Shown: positions 44,586 through 53,559 of the stretch, piece by piece
Layout: every line of letters starts with the position of its first letter
Position numbering within the stretch: position 1 is the stretch's first letter
From: Azovibrio restrictus DSM 23866
Lineage (GTDB): Bacteria; Pseudomonadota; Gammaproteobacteria; Burkholderiales; Rhodocyclaceae
Direction: 5' to 3'
NCBI RefSeq assembly: GCF_000429665.1
Contig: NZ_AUCH01000005.1
Span: forward strand, 186,001 to 250,000
Length of the DNA: 64,000 nt
Program-made: the position numbers and the translations under genes
The notes under the pieces: model-generated
What the model was told of the DNA's origin: nothing
Seen by the model: the letters and a program-made list of their open reading frames with translations, nothing else
Database searches by the model: none

Positions 44586-45320
44586 ATGCCTCTTCTCCAG
44601 CAAGCCACTTTTCTCACCACCGTTGCGCATCTGCGGGACCTGCCCCAGGACGCCGAGGTGGAGGTGGCTTTCGTCGGCCGTTCCAATGCCGGCAAGTCTT
44701 CGGCAATCAATACCCTAGCCGGGCGGGTGCGTCTGGCCTACGTGAGCAAGACCCCGGGGCGGACCCAGCACTTGAACTATTTCACGGTCAAACCGGGGAA
44801 GTATCTGGTGGATTTGCCTGGTTACGGCTATGCCAAGGCTCCCGAAGCGGTGCGCAGCCAGTGGGAGGGCCTGCTGGGCCCCTACCTGCAGCAGCGCTCG
44901 CCCCTGGCCGGGCTGGTGATGATCATGGATAGCCGCCATCCACTCACGGACCTGGACAAGCGCATGATGGACTGGTTCCTGCCCTCCGGGCGTCCCATCC
45001 ACGTACTGCTGTCCAAGGCCGACAAGCTCTCCCGCCAGGAGCAGACGGCGGTGCTACGCAAGGTGCGCCAGGCCCTAGGGGAGATCAGTGAGCGCTGTAC
45101 CGTGCAGCTCTTTTCCAGTCTCAAGAAGACCGGTATCGAAGAGTGCGAGGCAGTCCTGGGCCGCTGGCTGGATATTCCCGTGCCCGAGCCCAAGAAAAAA
45201 CCCCCGGTCAAGGGAGGACCGGGGGCTAAATGCCTTAATGGGGTTAAGGCACCCGCTCAGGGAGGTGAAGCGGGAGACGGCGCAAACCACCATCTGCAAG
45301 CTCAGAGTGACGCTGTCTGA
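44586..45320 (+). CDS. engB: Ribosome biogenesis GTPase EngB (YihA), with odd C-terminal extension
   Basis: Essential GTPase of large-subunit assembly. P-loop GRSNAGKSS at residues 31-39, switch region YVSKTPGRTQHLNYF, G3 LVDLPGYGYAKAP and G4 LSKADKLSR are all present. The reading frame gives 244 aa, about 30-40 more than usual; the tail after PVPEPKKKPP (roughly residue 205 on) reads through a series of hairpins and does not look like protein. Natural termination or a functional RNA at the 3' end should be considered. Cytochrome c4 is divergent; hemB follows. Confidence 0.93.
   Translation: MPLLQQATFLTTVAHLRDLPQDAEVEVAFVGRSNAGKSSAINTLAGRVRLAYVSKTPGRTQHLNYFTVKPGKYLVDLPGYGYAKAPEAVRSQWEGLLGPYLQQRSPLAGLVMIMDSRHPLTDLDKRMMDWFLPSGRPIHVLLSKADKLSRQEQTAVLRKVRQALGEISERCTVQLFSSLKKTGIEECEAVLGRWLDIPVPEPKKKPPVKGGPGAKCLNGVKAPAQGGEAGDGANHHLQAQSDAV
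45201..45318 (+). ncRNA. Candidate structured RNA of four hairpins, engB-hemB junction
   Basis: Four consecutive hairpins fill 118 bases. P1: CCCCCGGTC (45201-45209) with GACCGGGGG (45217-45225), loop AAGGGAG. P2: TGCCTTAA (45231-45238) with TTAAGGCA (45244-45251), loop TGGGG. P3: CCCGCT (45252-45257) with AGCGGG (45269-45274), loop CAGGGAGGTGA. P4: AGACGGCG (45275-45282) with CGCTGTCT (45311-45318), one G-U pair. P2, P3 and P4 are directly adjacent. Loops 1 and 3 show AGGGA, an ANGGA-type match to CsrA/RsmA sites. I do not recognise the family; it could be a 3'-UTR element of engB, an sRNA or a hemB leader. Confidence 0.6.
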
Positions 45321-45414
45321 AGAAGTTCCAGAATCCCGTAAAAATTTTTCATCCCAGGGCTGTTCCCTGGCCCTGGGGATTCCGGCACCTGGTGCCAGCA
45401 GCTAGAGGTTCAGC

Positions 45415-46419
45415 ATGTCCGTCTCCTACCAGTTTCCCCTGACCCGTCCCCGGCGCATGCGCCGTGATGATTTTTCCCGGCGCATGATGCGGGAGCATCG
45501 CCTCAGTGCCGATGACCTGATCTACCCGGTATTTGTCCATGAACTGCCGGGGCGTGCGCCCATCCCTTCCATGCCCGGGGTGGAGCGCCTTTCCATCGAT
45601 GAACTGCTGCGGGTGGGCGAGCAGATGCTGGAGCTGGGGATTCCCGCCCTGGACATCTTCCCGGTGGTGGATCCGGCGGCCAAGAGCCTGGATGCCCGGG
45701 AGGCCTGGAATCCAGAGGGGCTGTGCCAGCGGGCCGTGCGGGCCCTGAAGGCCCGTTTTCCCGAGCTGGGGGTGATGACGGACGTGGCCCTGGATCCTTT
45801 CACCACCCATGGTCAGGATGGCATCATCGATGAACAGGGGTATGTCCAGAACGACATCACTGTGGAGGCGCTGGTGCGCCAGTCCCTGTCCCACGCCGAA
45901 GCCGGGGCGGACATCGTTTCCCCTTCGGACATGATGGATGGCCGGATTGGCGCCATCCGTGCCGCCCTGGAGGCCGGCGGGCATGTGCATACCCGGATCA
46001 TGGCCTATTCCGCCAAGTATGCCTCGGCCTTCTACGGTCCCTTCCGGGATGCCCTGGGAACGGCCGGCAATCTGGGTAAGGGCAACAAGTACAACTACCA
46101 GATGGACCCGGCCAACAGTGACGAAGCCCTGCGGGAGGTGGCTCTGGACCTGCAAGAGGGGGCTGACATGGTGATGGTGAAGCCGGGCATGCCTTACCTG
46201 GATATCGTGCGGCGGGTGAAGGACGAGTTCCAGGTTCCGACTTTCGTATACCAGGTCAGCGGCGAGTACGCGATGCTCAAGGCGGCTATCCAGAACGGCT
46301 GGCTGAACGAGCGGGCCTGTGTCATGGAGAGCCTGCTGGGGTTCAAGCGGGCTGGAGCCGATGGCATCCTGACCTACTTTGCCCTGGACGCTGCTACCTG
46401 GATGCGCGAGCAGGGTTGA
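45415..46419 (+). CDS. hemB: Delta-aminolevulinic acid dehydratase (porphobilinogen synthase)
   Basis: Condenses two 5-aminolevulinate molecules into porphobilinogen for heme synthesis; 334 aa. Active-site lysines are in AYSAKYASAFYGPFRDA and MVKPGMPYLD. The metal region reads DVALDPFTTHGQDG, with Asp instead of the three cysteines of zinc enzymes, so this is the magnesium type. Ribosome site is weak (AGAGG about six bases before). A hairpin terminator follows. The upstream 95 bases after the engB stop hold no gene. Confidence 0.97.
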   Translation: MSVSYQFPLTRPRRMRRDDFSRRMMREHRLSADDLIYPVFVHELPGRAPIPSMPGVERLSIDELLRVGEQMLELGIPALDIFPVVDPAAKSLDAREAWNPEGLCQRAVRALKARFPELGVMTDVALDPFTTHGQDGIIDEQGYVQNDITVEALVRQSLSHAEAGADIVSPSDMMDGRIGAIRAALEAGGHVHTRIMAYSAKYASAFYGPFRDALGTAGNLGKGNKYNYQMDPANSDEALREVALDLQEGADMVMVKPGMPYLDIVRRVKDEFQVPTFVYQVSGEYAMLKAAIQNGWLNERACVMESLLGFKRAGADGILTYFALDAATWMREQG

Positions 46420-46427
46420 GGCACGCT

Positions 46428-46448
46428 CCCGCCGATCGGGTCGGCGGG
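46428..46448. terminator. Terminator-like hairpin between hemB and the HAD gene
   Basis: Perfect 8-bp stem CCCGCCGA (46428-46435) / TCGGCGGG (46441-46448) with loop TCGGG, between convergent genes. The plus strand follows with only TTTG, so efficiency may be modest. Confidence 0.6.
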
Positions 46449-46468
46449 TTTGCGGTGTGGTTCCGGCT

Positions 46469-47113
46469 TCAGTGTCGTCCCAGGTAGGAGGGCAGGGCCA
46501 GTACCGAAGCCATGCGGGCGTCCACGTAGGCGGGGCAGCGGGTGGTCCGGCTGATCCACACGGTTTTCATGCCCAGCCGCTTGGCGGTGCGCAGGTTTTC
46601 CAGGCTGTCTTCCACCATGACGCAGCGCCGGGGATCAAGCCGCTCCGCCTTGAGCAGGAGGCGAAAGCCGTTGGGGGCAGGTTTGGGCTGGAAGCGGGTG
46701 GCTTCCACCGGATAGACGGCATCGAACAGGGGGGCCATACCCGTGATCTGCAGGACGGCCTCGGCGTAATGGGCGGGACCGTTGGAGTAGAGAATCTTGC
46801 GGCCAGGCAGGCGCCGGAGCATGGCCTTGACGGCCCGGTCGAAGACGAGCATCTGTTTCAGCTCGGGGAACTGGTGGGTTTCCCGGAGAAAGTGATGGGG
46901 ATCGGTCTGGTGGTGGCGCATCAGGCCTAGCAGGGTGGCGCCGTAGCGTTGCCAGTAGTGCATGCGGATGCGGTTGGCGGCTTCTTCATCCAGTTCCAGG
47001 TGGGTCTGGATGTAACGCCGCATGGCCTGGTTGATGTGGGGAAAGATGTGGGCACTGGCGTTGTGCAGGGTATTGTCCAGATCGAAGATCCAGGTGAGTG
47101 TTTTTGCAAGCAT
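46469..47113 (-). CDS. HAD-family pyrimidine 5'-nucleotidase-like protein
   Basis: Cytoplasmic hydrolase of 214 aa with HAD motif I FDLDNTL (residues 10-16), motif II SNGP region (ILYSNGPAHYAEAVL) and motif IV CVMVEDSLENLRTAKRLG. It belongs to the SDT1-like pyrimidine 5'-nucleotidase group commonly found beside argB in Betaproteobacteria. ATG 47113 is used; upstream in-frame extension runs into the divergent HDOD gene and is rejected. Confidence 0.87.
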   Translation of the reverse strand: MLAKTLTWIFDLDNTLHNASAHIFPHINQAMRRYIQTHLELDEEAANRIRMHYWQRYGATLLGLMRHHQTDPHHFLRETHQFPELKQMLVFDRAVKAMLRRLPGRKILYSNGPAHYAEAVLQITGMAPLFDAVYPVEATRFQPKPAPNGFRLLLKAERLDPRRCVMVEDSLENLRTAKRLGMKTVWISRTTRCPAYVDARMASVLALPSYLGRH

Positions 47114-47182
47114 ATGATTCTTTGTTGCTATTCTGGATATACCACTAAAGTCTGGTTGCGCTTCCGGAGCGCCCGTCGTAAC

Positions 47183-47210
47183 TTGGCCGGGTGTTTCTGG
47201 TGAATATAAC
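47183..47210 (+). promoter_or_regulatory. Candidate sigma-70 promoter for the second HDOD gene
   Basis: TTGGCC at 47183-47188 and TATAAC at 47205-47210, 16 bases apart, ending 18 bases before the ATG. Moderate -35, good -10. Confidence 0.45.
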
Positions 47211-47227
47211 AGGCCAAAGAGGTTTCC

Positions 47228-48094
47228 ATGGATGCGCCGGTAACTGAAACCCTGACCCCGGCCGAGCTGGAAAAAGTGCTCGGGTCTTTCGATATTCCTC
47301 CCTGTCCCAGCCATGTCATGCAGGTCATGAGCGAGGCCCAGCGGGACGAGCCGGATACCCGGCGGCTGGCTTCCCTCATCTCCAGCGATGTGGGCATGGC
47401 GGCCATGACCATCAAGCTGGCCAATTCCCCCCTGTTCCGGGGCAATGCCCATGTGGATAGTGTGCCCCAGGCCATCGCCCGGCTCGGGGTGCGCAACATC
47501 GTCTGCGTGGTGGTGGCTGCGGCCCTGAAAAGCAGCATGTCTTCCGGCTTGCCGGAGTCCCTGCTGGAGCGTTTCTGGGATCGGGCTTCCATGATTGCCG
47601 TGGGTTCCGGGGTGATTGCCGGACGGCTGTACGGCATCTCCCGGGATGCGGCCTATACCTATGCCCTGTTTCATGACGCGGCGATTCCGGTGTTGATGCG
47701 CCGTTTCAAGAGTTATTCGGGCCTGCTGGAAGAGGCCAACGCCCAGGGCTTGCCCCTGGCGGAAATGGAAATGCAGCGCTTCCAGTGTGATCACGCCATC
47801 GTCGGGGCCCTGCTGGCGCGGAACTGGGGGCTTTCCGATCTGCTCGCCCGGGCTGTCCGCCATCACCATGATCCACAGGCCTATGGCCTGCCGGAGAGTG
47901 TGCTGCCCATAGAGGCCCTGTCATTGATTGCCGTGACCCAGGTGGCTGAGTACCTGGCGGCGGAAATCCTGGAAGAGCGGGATGTGGAGGTGGGACTGCT
48001 GTTCGACCGGGCCGTGAAGCACCTGGGGATCGGGGAGCAGGACCTCCTGGATATTCAGGAGGAGCTGGTGGAGGTCCTGCAGGACGGGCGCTGA
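47228..48094 (+). CDS. HDOD-domain signalling protein (second copy type)
   Basis: Protein of 288 aa with an HDOD domain (FDIPPCPSHVMQVMSEAQRD; LASLISSDVGMAAMTIKLAN; ALFHDAAIPVLMRRF). The HD dyad is kept as HD in LFHDAA. It is only distantly similar to the HDOD protein at 41.6 kb. It interrupts the usual argB-nucleotidase neighbourhood. Partners and signal are unknown. Convergent with argB, six bases apart. Confidence 0.87.
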   Translation: MDAPVTETLTPAELEKVLGSFDIPPCPSHVMQVMSEAQRDEPDTRRLASLISSDVGMAAMTIKLANSPLFRGNAHVDSVPQAIARLGVRNIVCVVVAAALKSSMSSGLPESLLERFWDRASMIAVGSGVIAGRLYGISRDAAYTYALFHDAAIPVLMRRFKSYSGLLEEANAQGLPLAEMEMQRFQCDHAIVGALLARNWGLSDLLARAVRHHHDPQAYGLPESVLPIEALSLIAVTQVAEYLAAEILEERDVEVGLLFDRAVKHLGIGEQDLLDIQEELVEVLQDGR

Positions 48095-48100
48095 GCCGGG

Positions 48101-48988
48101 TCAGTGGCTGCGGATCATGGTGCCGACCCCGTGGTCGGTGAGGATTTCCAGCAGCAGCGCGTGCTCCACCCGGCCATCGATGATGTGTACGCTCTTGACG
48201 CCGCTGCGGGCGGCATCCAGGGCTGAGGCAATCTTGGGCAGCATGCCGCCGGACAGGGTGCCGTCTTCCACCATGTTATCGATGTCCGTGGGGGTCAGGC
48301 CGGTGAGCAGCTTGCCCGCCTTGTCCAGCACTCCGGGCGTATTGGTGAGCAGCACCAGTTTTTCCGCCTTCAGGACTTCGGCGATCTTGCCGGCCACCAC
48401 GTCCGCATTGATGTTGTAGGTTTCTCCATCCTTGCCCACGCCGATGGGGGCAATCACCGGGATGAAGGCGCCTGAGTCCAGGAGGCCGATCAGGGAGGGG
48501 TCGATGGCGGTGATGTCGCCCACCTGGCCCACGTCGATCAGGTCGCCCGGGTTGTCCTTGTTGGGCAGCATCAGCTTCTTGGCGCGGATGAGGTTGCCAT
48601 CCTTGCCGGTCAGGCCGACCGCCTTGCCGCCCGCCTGGTTGATCAGGTTCACCACGTCCTTGTTCACCTGGCCGCCCAGGACCATTTCCACCACTTCCAT
48701 GGTCTCGGCATCGGTGACGCGCATGCCCTGGATGAATTCCCCCTTCTTGCCTACCCGGGTGAGCAGGTTCTCGATCTGGGGGCCGCCGCCGTGCACCACC
48801 ACCACGTTCATGCCCACCAGCTTCAGGAGCACCACGTCCCGGGCAAAGCACTGCTTCAGGTGTTCCTCGGTCATGGCGTTGCCACCGTACTTGACCACGA
48901 TGGTCTTGCCGTGGAACTTGCGGATGTAGGGCAGGGCTTCGGCCAGGATGCCGGCCTTGATGTCAGGGGCGATGGATTCGAACGGCAT
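48101..48988 (-). CDS. argB: Acetylglutamate kinase
   Basis: Phosphorylates N-acetylglutamate in arginine biosynthesis; 295 aa. Nucleotide-binding KYGGNAM (about residues 34-40), VVVHGGGPQIENLL and GVGKDGETYNINADVVAGKI are family strings. Of the length of the hexameric, arginine-inhibited type. A TACAAT -10-like hexamer lies at 49021-49016 on the minus strand, about 28 bases before the start, with no clear -35. Confidence 0.97.
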   Translation of the reverse strand: MPFESIAPDIKAGILAEALPYIRKFHGKTIVVKYGGNAMTEEHLKQCFARDVVLLKLVGMNVVVVHGGGPQIENLLTRVGKKGEFIQGMRVTDAETMEVVEMVLGGQVNKDVVNLINQAGGKAVGLTGKDGNLIRAKKLMLPNKDNPGDLIDVGQVGDITAIDPSLIGLLDSGAFIPVIAPIGVGKDGETYNINADVVAGKIAEVLKAEKLVLLTNTPGVLDKAGKLLTGLTPTDIDNMVEDGTLSGGMLPKIASALDAARSGVKSVHIIDGRVEHALLLEILTDHGVGTMIRSH

Positions 48989-49042
48989 GGAAGTCTCCGG
49001 GGGAAATAGCGGCGGATTGTAACCCCCGTGTATTTAAAGAAA

Positions 49043-49067
49043 AAGACCGGAAATGGATTCCGGTCTT
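49043..49067 (-). terminator. Intrinsic terminator of the small heat-shock gene
   Basis: Perfect 10-bp stem AAGACCGGAA (49043-49052) / TTCCGGTCTT (49058-49067) with loop ATGGA. On the minus strand it is followed by TTTCTTTAAA. It separates hsp20 from argB. Confidence 0.85.
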
Positions 49068-49085
49068 GTCCTAGGGGCAGGGGGC

Positions 49086-49508
49086 CTACAGTACGGCGAG
49101 GCGCTTGCTGCTGGTGGCGGCCCGTTTGGGCAGGGTCAGTTCCAGCACCCCATCGTTGAATTTGGCCACCGCCTGGCTGTCGTCGATGTCCTGGGCCAGC
49201 TGGAAGGAGCGGGATACCTTGCCGAAATAGCGTTCGGCCCGGAGGATGCGCTCCCCTTCCTTTTCCTCGTGTTCCTGGCGGACTTCGGCACTGATGGAAA
49301 CCTGGTTGCCATCCACCGTGACGTGGATGTCTTCCTTTCTGACCCCGGGCAGTTCGGCGTGGACCAGGTAGGCTTTTTCCTGTTCCTTCACATCCATGCG
49401 GATGGAGGGCGTGCTGGCCTGGCCATTGCCGGCATGGAGATCCATGGGGCGGACGAAGAAGCCCCGGAACAGTTCATCCAGGGGATCATGACGGGTAATA
49501 TTGCTCAT
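49086..49508 (-). CDS. Small heat-shock protein (Hsp20/alpha-crystallin)
   Basis: ATP-independent holdase of 140 aa with an alpha-crystallin domain from about residue 33 (SIRMDVKEQEKAYLVHAELP, VSISAEVRQEHEEKEGERIL, RSFQLAQDIDDSQAVAKFND) ending GVLELTLPKR. The C-terminal IxI motif is missing or reduced (SSKRLAVL). A sigma-32-type promoter lies upstream (separate entry), and AAGGAGG precedes the ATG. Confidence 0.94.
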   Translation of the reverse strand: MSNITRHDPLDELFRGFFVRPMDLHAGNGQASTPSIRMDVKEQEKAYLVHAELPGVRKEDIHVTVDGNQVSISAEVRQEHEEKEGERILRAERYFGKVSRSFQLAQDIDDSQAVAKFNDGVLELTLPKRAATSSKRLAVL

Positions 49509-49565
49509 CTTTTCCTCCTTGAAATGTCATGGAACAACTGGCTGGAAGCAGCATCTTTGTCACCA

Positions 49566-49593
49566 ATATAGGTCTGGGCCTGAGGCTTTCAAG
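49566..49593 (-). promoter_or_regulatory. Heat-shock sigma-32 promoter for hsp20
   Basis: On the minus strand: CTTGAAA (49593-49587), an exact -35 for sigma-32, a 13-base spacer, then ACCTATAT (49573-49566), which fits CCCCATnT at six of seven informative positions. It is about 58 bases before the hsp20 ATG and 12 bases from the start of the divergent cysteine-rich gene. Confidence 0.8.
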
Positions 49594-49604
49594 AGGGGGC
49601 TGTG

Positions 49605-49847
49605 ATGGGAAATCATGAGGAGGAAAAACGCTGTCCTGCCTGCGGCCGGGGTTTTTCCTGCGGCGCCCGGGTCGGGCGTTGCTGGTGCATGGCGCTGCCG
49701 CCCCTGGAGCATCCACCTCCCTATCGGGATTGCCTCTGCCCGGACTGCCTGCGGGCCTGGTCAGCGGCCGAGGCGGGTGGGCAGGGCCAGGATGGCGTCC
49801 CGGTTGCTCCAGGAAAAGCAGCGGGCGGCGGCGGCGTGGAGGTCTAG
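49605..49847 (+). CDS. Cysteine-rich CWC-family small protein
   Basis: Protein of 80 aa with a dense cysteine pattern: CPACGRGFSCGARVGRCWC, then CLCPDCLRAW. This is the pattern of the cysteine-rich CWC family, whose name comes from the Cys-Trp-Cys motif. It probably binds zinc; function is unknown. The C-terminal 29 codons overlap the end of the convergent nudB gene by 87 bases, and the true end of the protein may be extended relative to relatives. ATG 49605 or the GTG at 49602 could start it; a GAGGGGG run lies upstream. Confidence 0.7.
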   Translation: MGNHEEEKRCPACGRGFSCGARVGRCWCMALPPLEHPPPYRDCLCPDCLRAWSAAEAGGQGQDGVPVAPGKAAGGGGVEV

Positions 49848-50216
49848 CCAGCAGTAGTCCCGGTGTTCTCCGGGGACCAGCCGCACCGCTTGGGTGGAGG
49901 GGACTTGCAGGGAATAGACGTGTTCGGTGTTGCGGGTGACGCCGGGAGCGTAGCGGTGCCGCCATTCGGGGAAGATTTCGTAATCCTGCTGCTGTCGCCA
50001 GTCGCACAGGGTTTCCTTCGTGGCCTGGATGCCGGTTTCCTCCGCCACTTCCCGCAGGGCGGTCTGGATCAGCTCTTCCCCGTCCTCCTGGCTGCCCGTG
50101 ACCGATTGCCAGTAGCCCGGGTGCGCCGCCCGTTCCAGCAGCAGAATCTGCAGCTCCGGGCTGTGGATCACCACCAGCACGGAAACAGGCTTCTTGTAGC
50201 GGGGCGCGGTGTTCAT
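49761..50216 (-). CDS. nudB: Dihydroneopterin triphosphate diphosphatase (Nudix) NudB
   Basis: Nudix hydrolase of 151 aa, removing pyrophosphate from dihydroneopterin triphosphate in folate synthesis. Nudix box fits G-x5-E-x7-REVxEExGI, beginning GSQEDGEELI. YKKPVSVLVVIHSPELQILL and QDYEIFPEWRHRYAPGVTRN are typical of NudB. ATG 50216 (MNTAPRY) overlaps the stop of the barstar gene (ATGA). The gene overlaps the end of the convergent CWC gene. Confidence 0.92.
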   Translation of the reverse strand: MNTAPRYKKPVSVLVVIHSPELQILLLERAAHPGYWQSVTGSQEDGEELIQTALREVAEETGIQATKETLCDWRQQQDYEIFPEWRHRYAPGVTRNTEHVYSLQVPSTQAVRLVPGEHRDYCWLDLHAAAARCFSWSNRDAILALPTRLGR

Positions 50217-50632
50217 GCCTTGGGCAGTGGGTCCAGGTCCAGGTCGGGGGCGTCGAACAGCACCCAGAGGGGGCGTTCCTGGTCCCGCCATTCGTCACTG
50301 GCGGCCTGGAAGATGGCAATCAGGATATCCACTGCTTCTCCCAAAGGGGTGAGATTGCCGAGGACCAGCAGCAGTCCCGGCTGGGAGAGGATGTCGGGGT
50401 CGGTGAGGCAGTCGTACAGGGCATCGAAGTTGGCCCCGAAGTGTGCCGGAAAGCCCAGGGTCTGCCCCAGACCGGTGAGCCAGGCTCGGGTGTCCGGGCT
50501 CCCTTCCGGACGGTAGATCAGGTGCTGCAGGCCGAGGCCTGCAGCGCTGGCGAGCAGCCCGGTCTCCTGGCCTGGGGGCAGACGGTAGGGGCCGGCACGG
50601 GCGATATCCTGCAGTGGGGTCTGGGGGTTCAT
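50213..50632 (-). CDS. Barstar-like ribonuclease inhibitor
   Basis: Cytoplasmic protein of 139 aa with the barstar fold signature: FPAHFGANFDALYDCLTD, in which the F-(x)-N-W/F-DAL-D pattern forms the RNase-binding helix, and LLLVLGNLTP. It lies three bases after the putative secreted ribonuclease and overlaps nudB. The inhibitor should protect the producing cell from the RNase before it is exported. Confidence 0.9.
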   Translation of the reverse strand: MNPQTPLQDIARAGPYRLPPGQETGLLASAAGLGLQHLIYRPEGSPDTRAWLTGLGQTLGFPAHFGANFDALYDCLTDPDILSQPGLLLVLGNLTPLGEAVDILIAIFQAASDEWRDQERPLWVLFDAPDLDLDPLPKA

Positions 50633-50635
50633 GGG

Positions 50636-50992
50636 CTATTCCTGAATACGGCGGAAGCTGTTGTAGTGATCGTCGGTGTAGTAAAACTCCCGGGGCGGAT
50701 GGCCGCCGGTGACAATGCGGCGGGCACCCCGGTTTCTGACGCCCGGGGTGGGGACCGTGTATTCCCGGTAATAGCCCCGGGCTTGCCGCGGCAGACGCTT
50801 CTCGAAGTTGTTGAAAACGCTGCCGTCCTTCTTCGGGTAGGCGAAAGGGCCGCCATTCTTGATCTGCTGCAGGACCTGCTGTCCTTCCGGAGGTAGTTGC
50901 CGGACGGTGATGCTGTCTTCGTTGAAGAAAGCCCAGGCGCCAGGGGCGAGGCAGAGGCCGAGCAGGAACAGGAGGGTGCGGAACCAGGTCAT
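50636..50992 (-). CDS. Secreted guanyl-specific ribonuclease (barnase/RNase Sa type)
   Basis: Protein of 118 aa with a signal peptide (MTWFRTLLFLLGLCLAPGAWA). The mature part resembles RNase Sa: the Glu of YYREYTV, the Arg of RGARRIVTGG and the His of YTDDHYNSF match its catalytic Glu, Arg and His. Acts extracellularly or in the periplasm. A hairpin lies upstream between it and aspS. Whether it is used against competitors or for nutrients is unknown. Confidence 0.9.
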   Translation of the reverse strand: MTWFRTLLFLLGLCLAPGAWAFFNEDSITVRQLPPEGQQVLQQIKNGGPFAYPKKDGSVFNNFEKRLPRQARGYYREYTVPTPGVRNRGARRIVTGGHPPREFYYTDDHYNSFRRIQE

Positions 50993-51052
50993 GGGCGGGG
51001 CAATGGGATGGGGAGTGGGTAGTGTAAGCAGAAAAAGCTACATCCAGAAAGC

Positions 51053-51078
51053 CACATGCCCGCCGAAGCGGGCATGTG
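51053..51078 (-). terminator. Terminator-like hairpin downstream of aspS
   Basis: Perfect 11-bp stem CACATGCCCGC (51053-51063) / GCGGGCATGTG (51068-51078) with tetraloop CGAA. On the minus strand it follows the aspS stop by 20 bases and is followed by a loosely T-rich stretch, so it probably terminates the fmdB-DUF502-aspS transcript. Confidence 0.7.
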
Positions 51079-51098
51079 ATGCGGGGCAAGTCCTGAGA

Positions 51099-52900
<1,802 letters not shown>

Positions 52901-52901
<1 letters not shown>

Positions 52902-53551
52902 CAGGGTGTTCCAGAAGAGATGGATTGAGGGGATTCTGTCTTGCCGCGCCGGCGCGGCTTGGGGGATGGGGGAACCACGCCCATGGAAACGATGTACTTG
53001 AGCGCTTCGTCCACGCTCATCTTGAGTTCCACCACGTCCTCGGCAGGCATCATCAGGAAGAAGCCCGAGGTGGGGTTGGGGGTGGTGGGAACGTAGACAC
53101 TGACGTATTTGCCATCCAGGTGGTTGGCCACGTCCCCACCCGGTTGGCCGGTGAGAAAAGCGATGGTCCAGCTCCCCTGGCGGGGGTACTGGACCAGCAG
53201 GGCTTTGCGGAAGGCGTTGCCATTGGGGGACAGGATGGTGTCCGAAACCTGTTTGACCGCGTTGTAGAGGGAGTTCACCACCGGGATGCGGGCGAGAATC
53301 TGCTCCCACCAGCTGACCAGCTTCTGGCCGATGAAGTTGGCGGCCAGCAGCCCGGTGATGAGGATGATCGCCAAAGTCAATGCCGTACCCGCGCCGGGAA
53401 TATGGAAACCCAGGAGGTTGATGGGGTGTATGGCTTCCGGCAGGAGCAGCAGGGACTGGTCCATGGCGCGGATGATCATGGAGAGTACCCAGGCCGTGAT
53501 GGCCAGGGGGACCCAGATCAGCAAACCGGTGATGAAGTAGCGCTTGAACAC
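52901..53551 (-). CDS. DUF502 family membrane protein
   Basis: Inner-membrane protein of 216 aa with two helices (about residues 7-30 and 55-78), then a soluble domain including ARIPVVNSLYNAVKQVSDTI and VSVYVPTTPNPTSGFFLMMP. Family DUF502; function unknown. Its stop overlaps the aspS start by one base; fmdB-type gene precedes it by eight bases. This trio is seen repeatedly in Betaproteobacteria. Confidence 0.9.
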
Positions 53552-53559
53552 GGTGGGGG

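Noticed and set aside
46469..47869. 466-aa version of the HAD protein
   Set aside because: The N-terminal 250 residues lie antisense to the HDOD gene; the conserved HAD start is at 47113.
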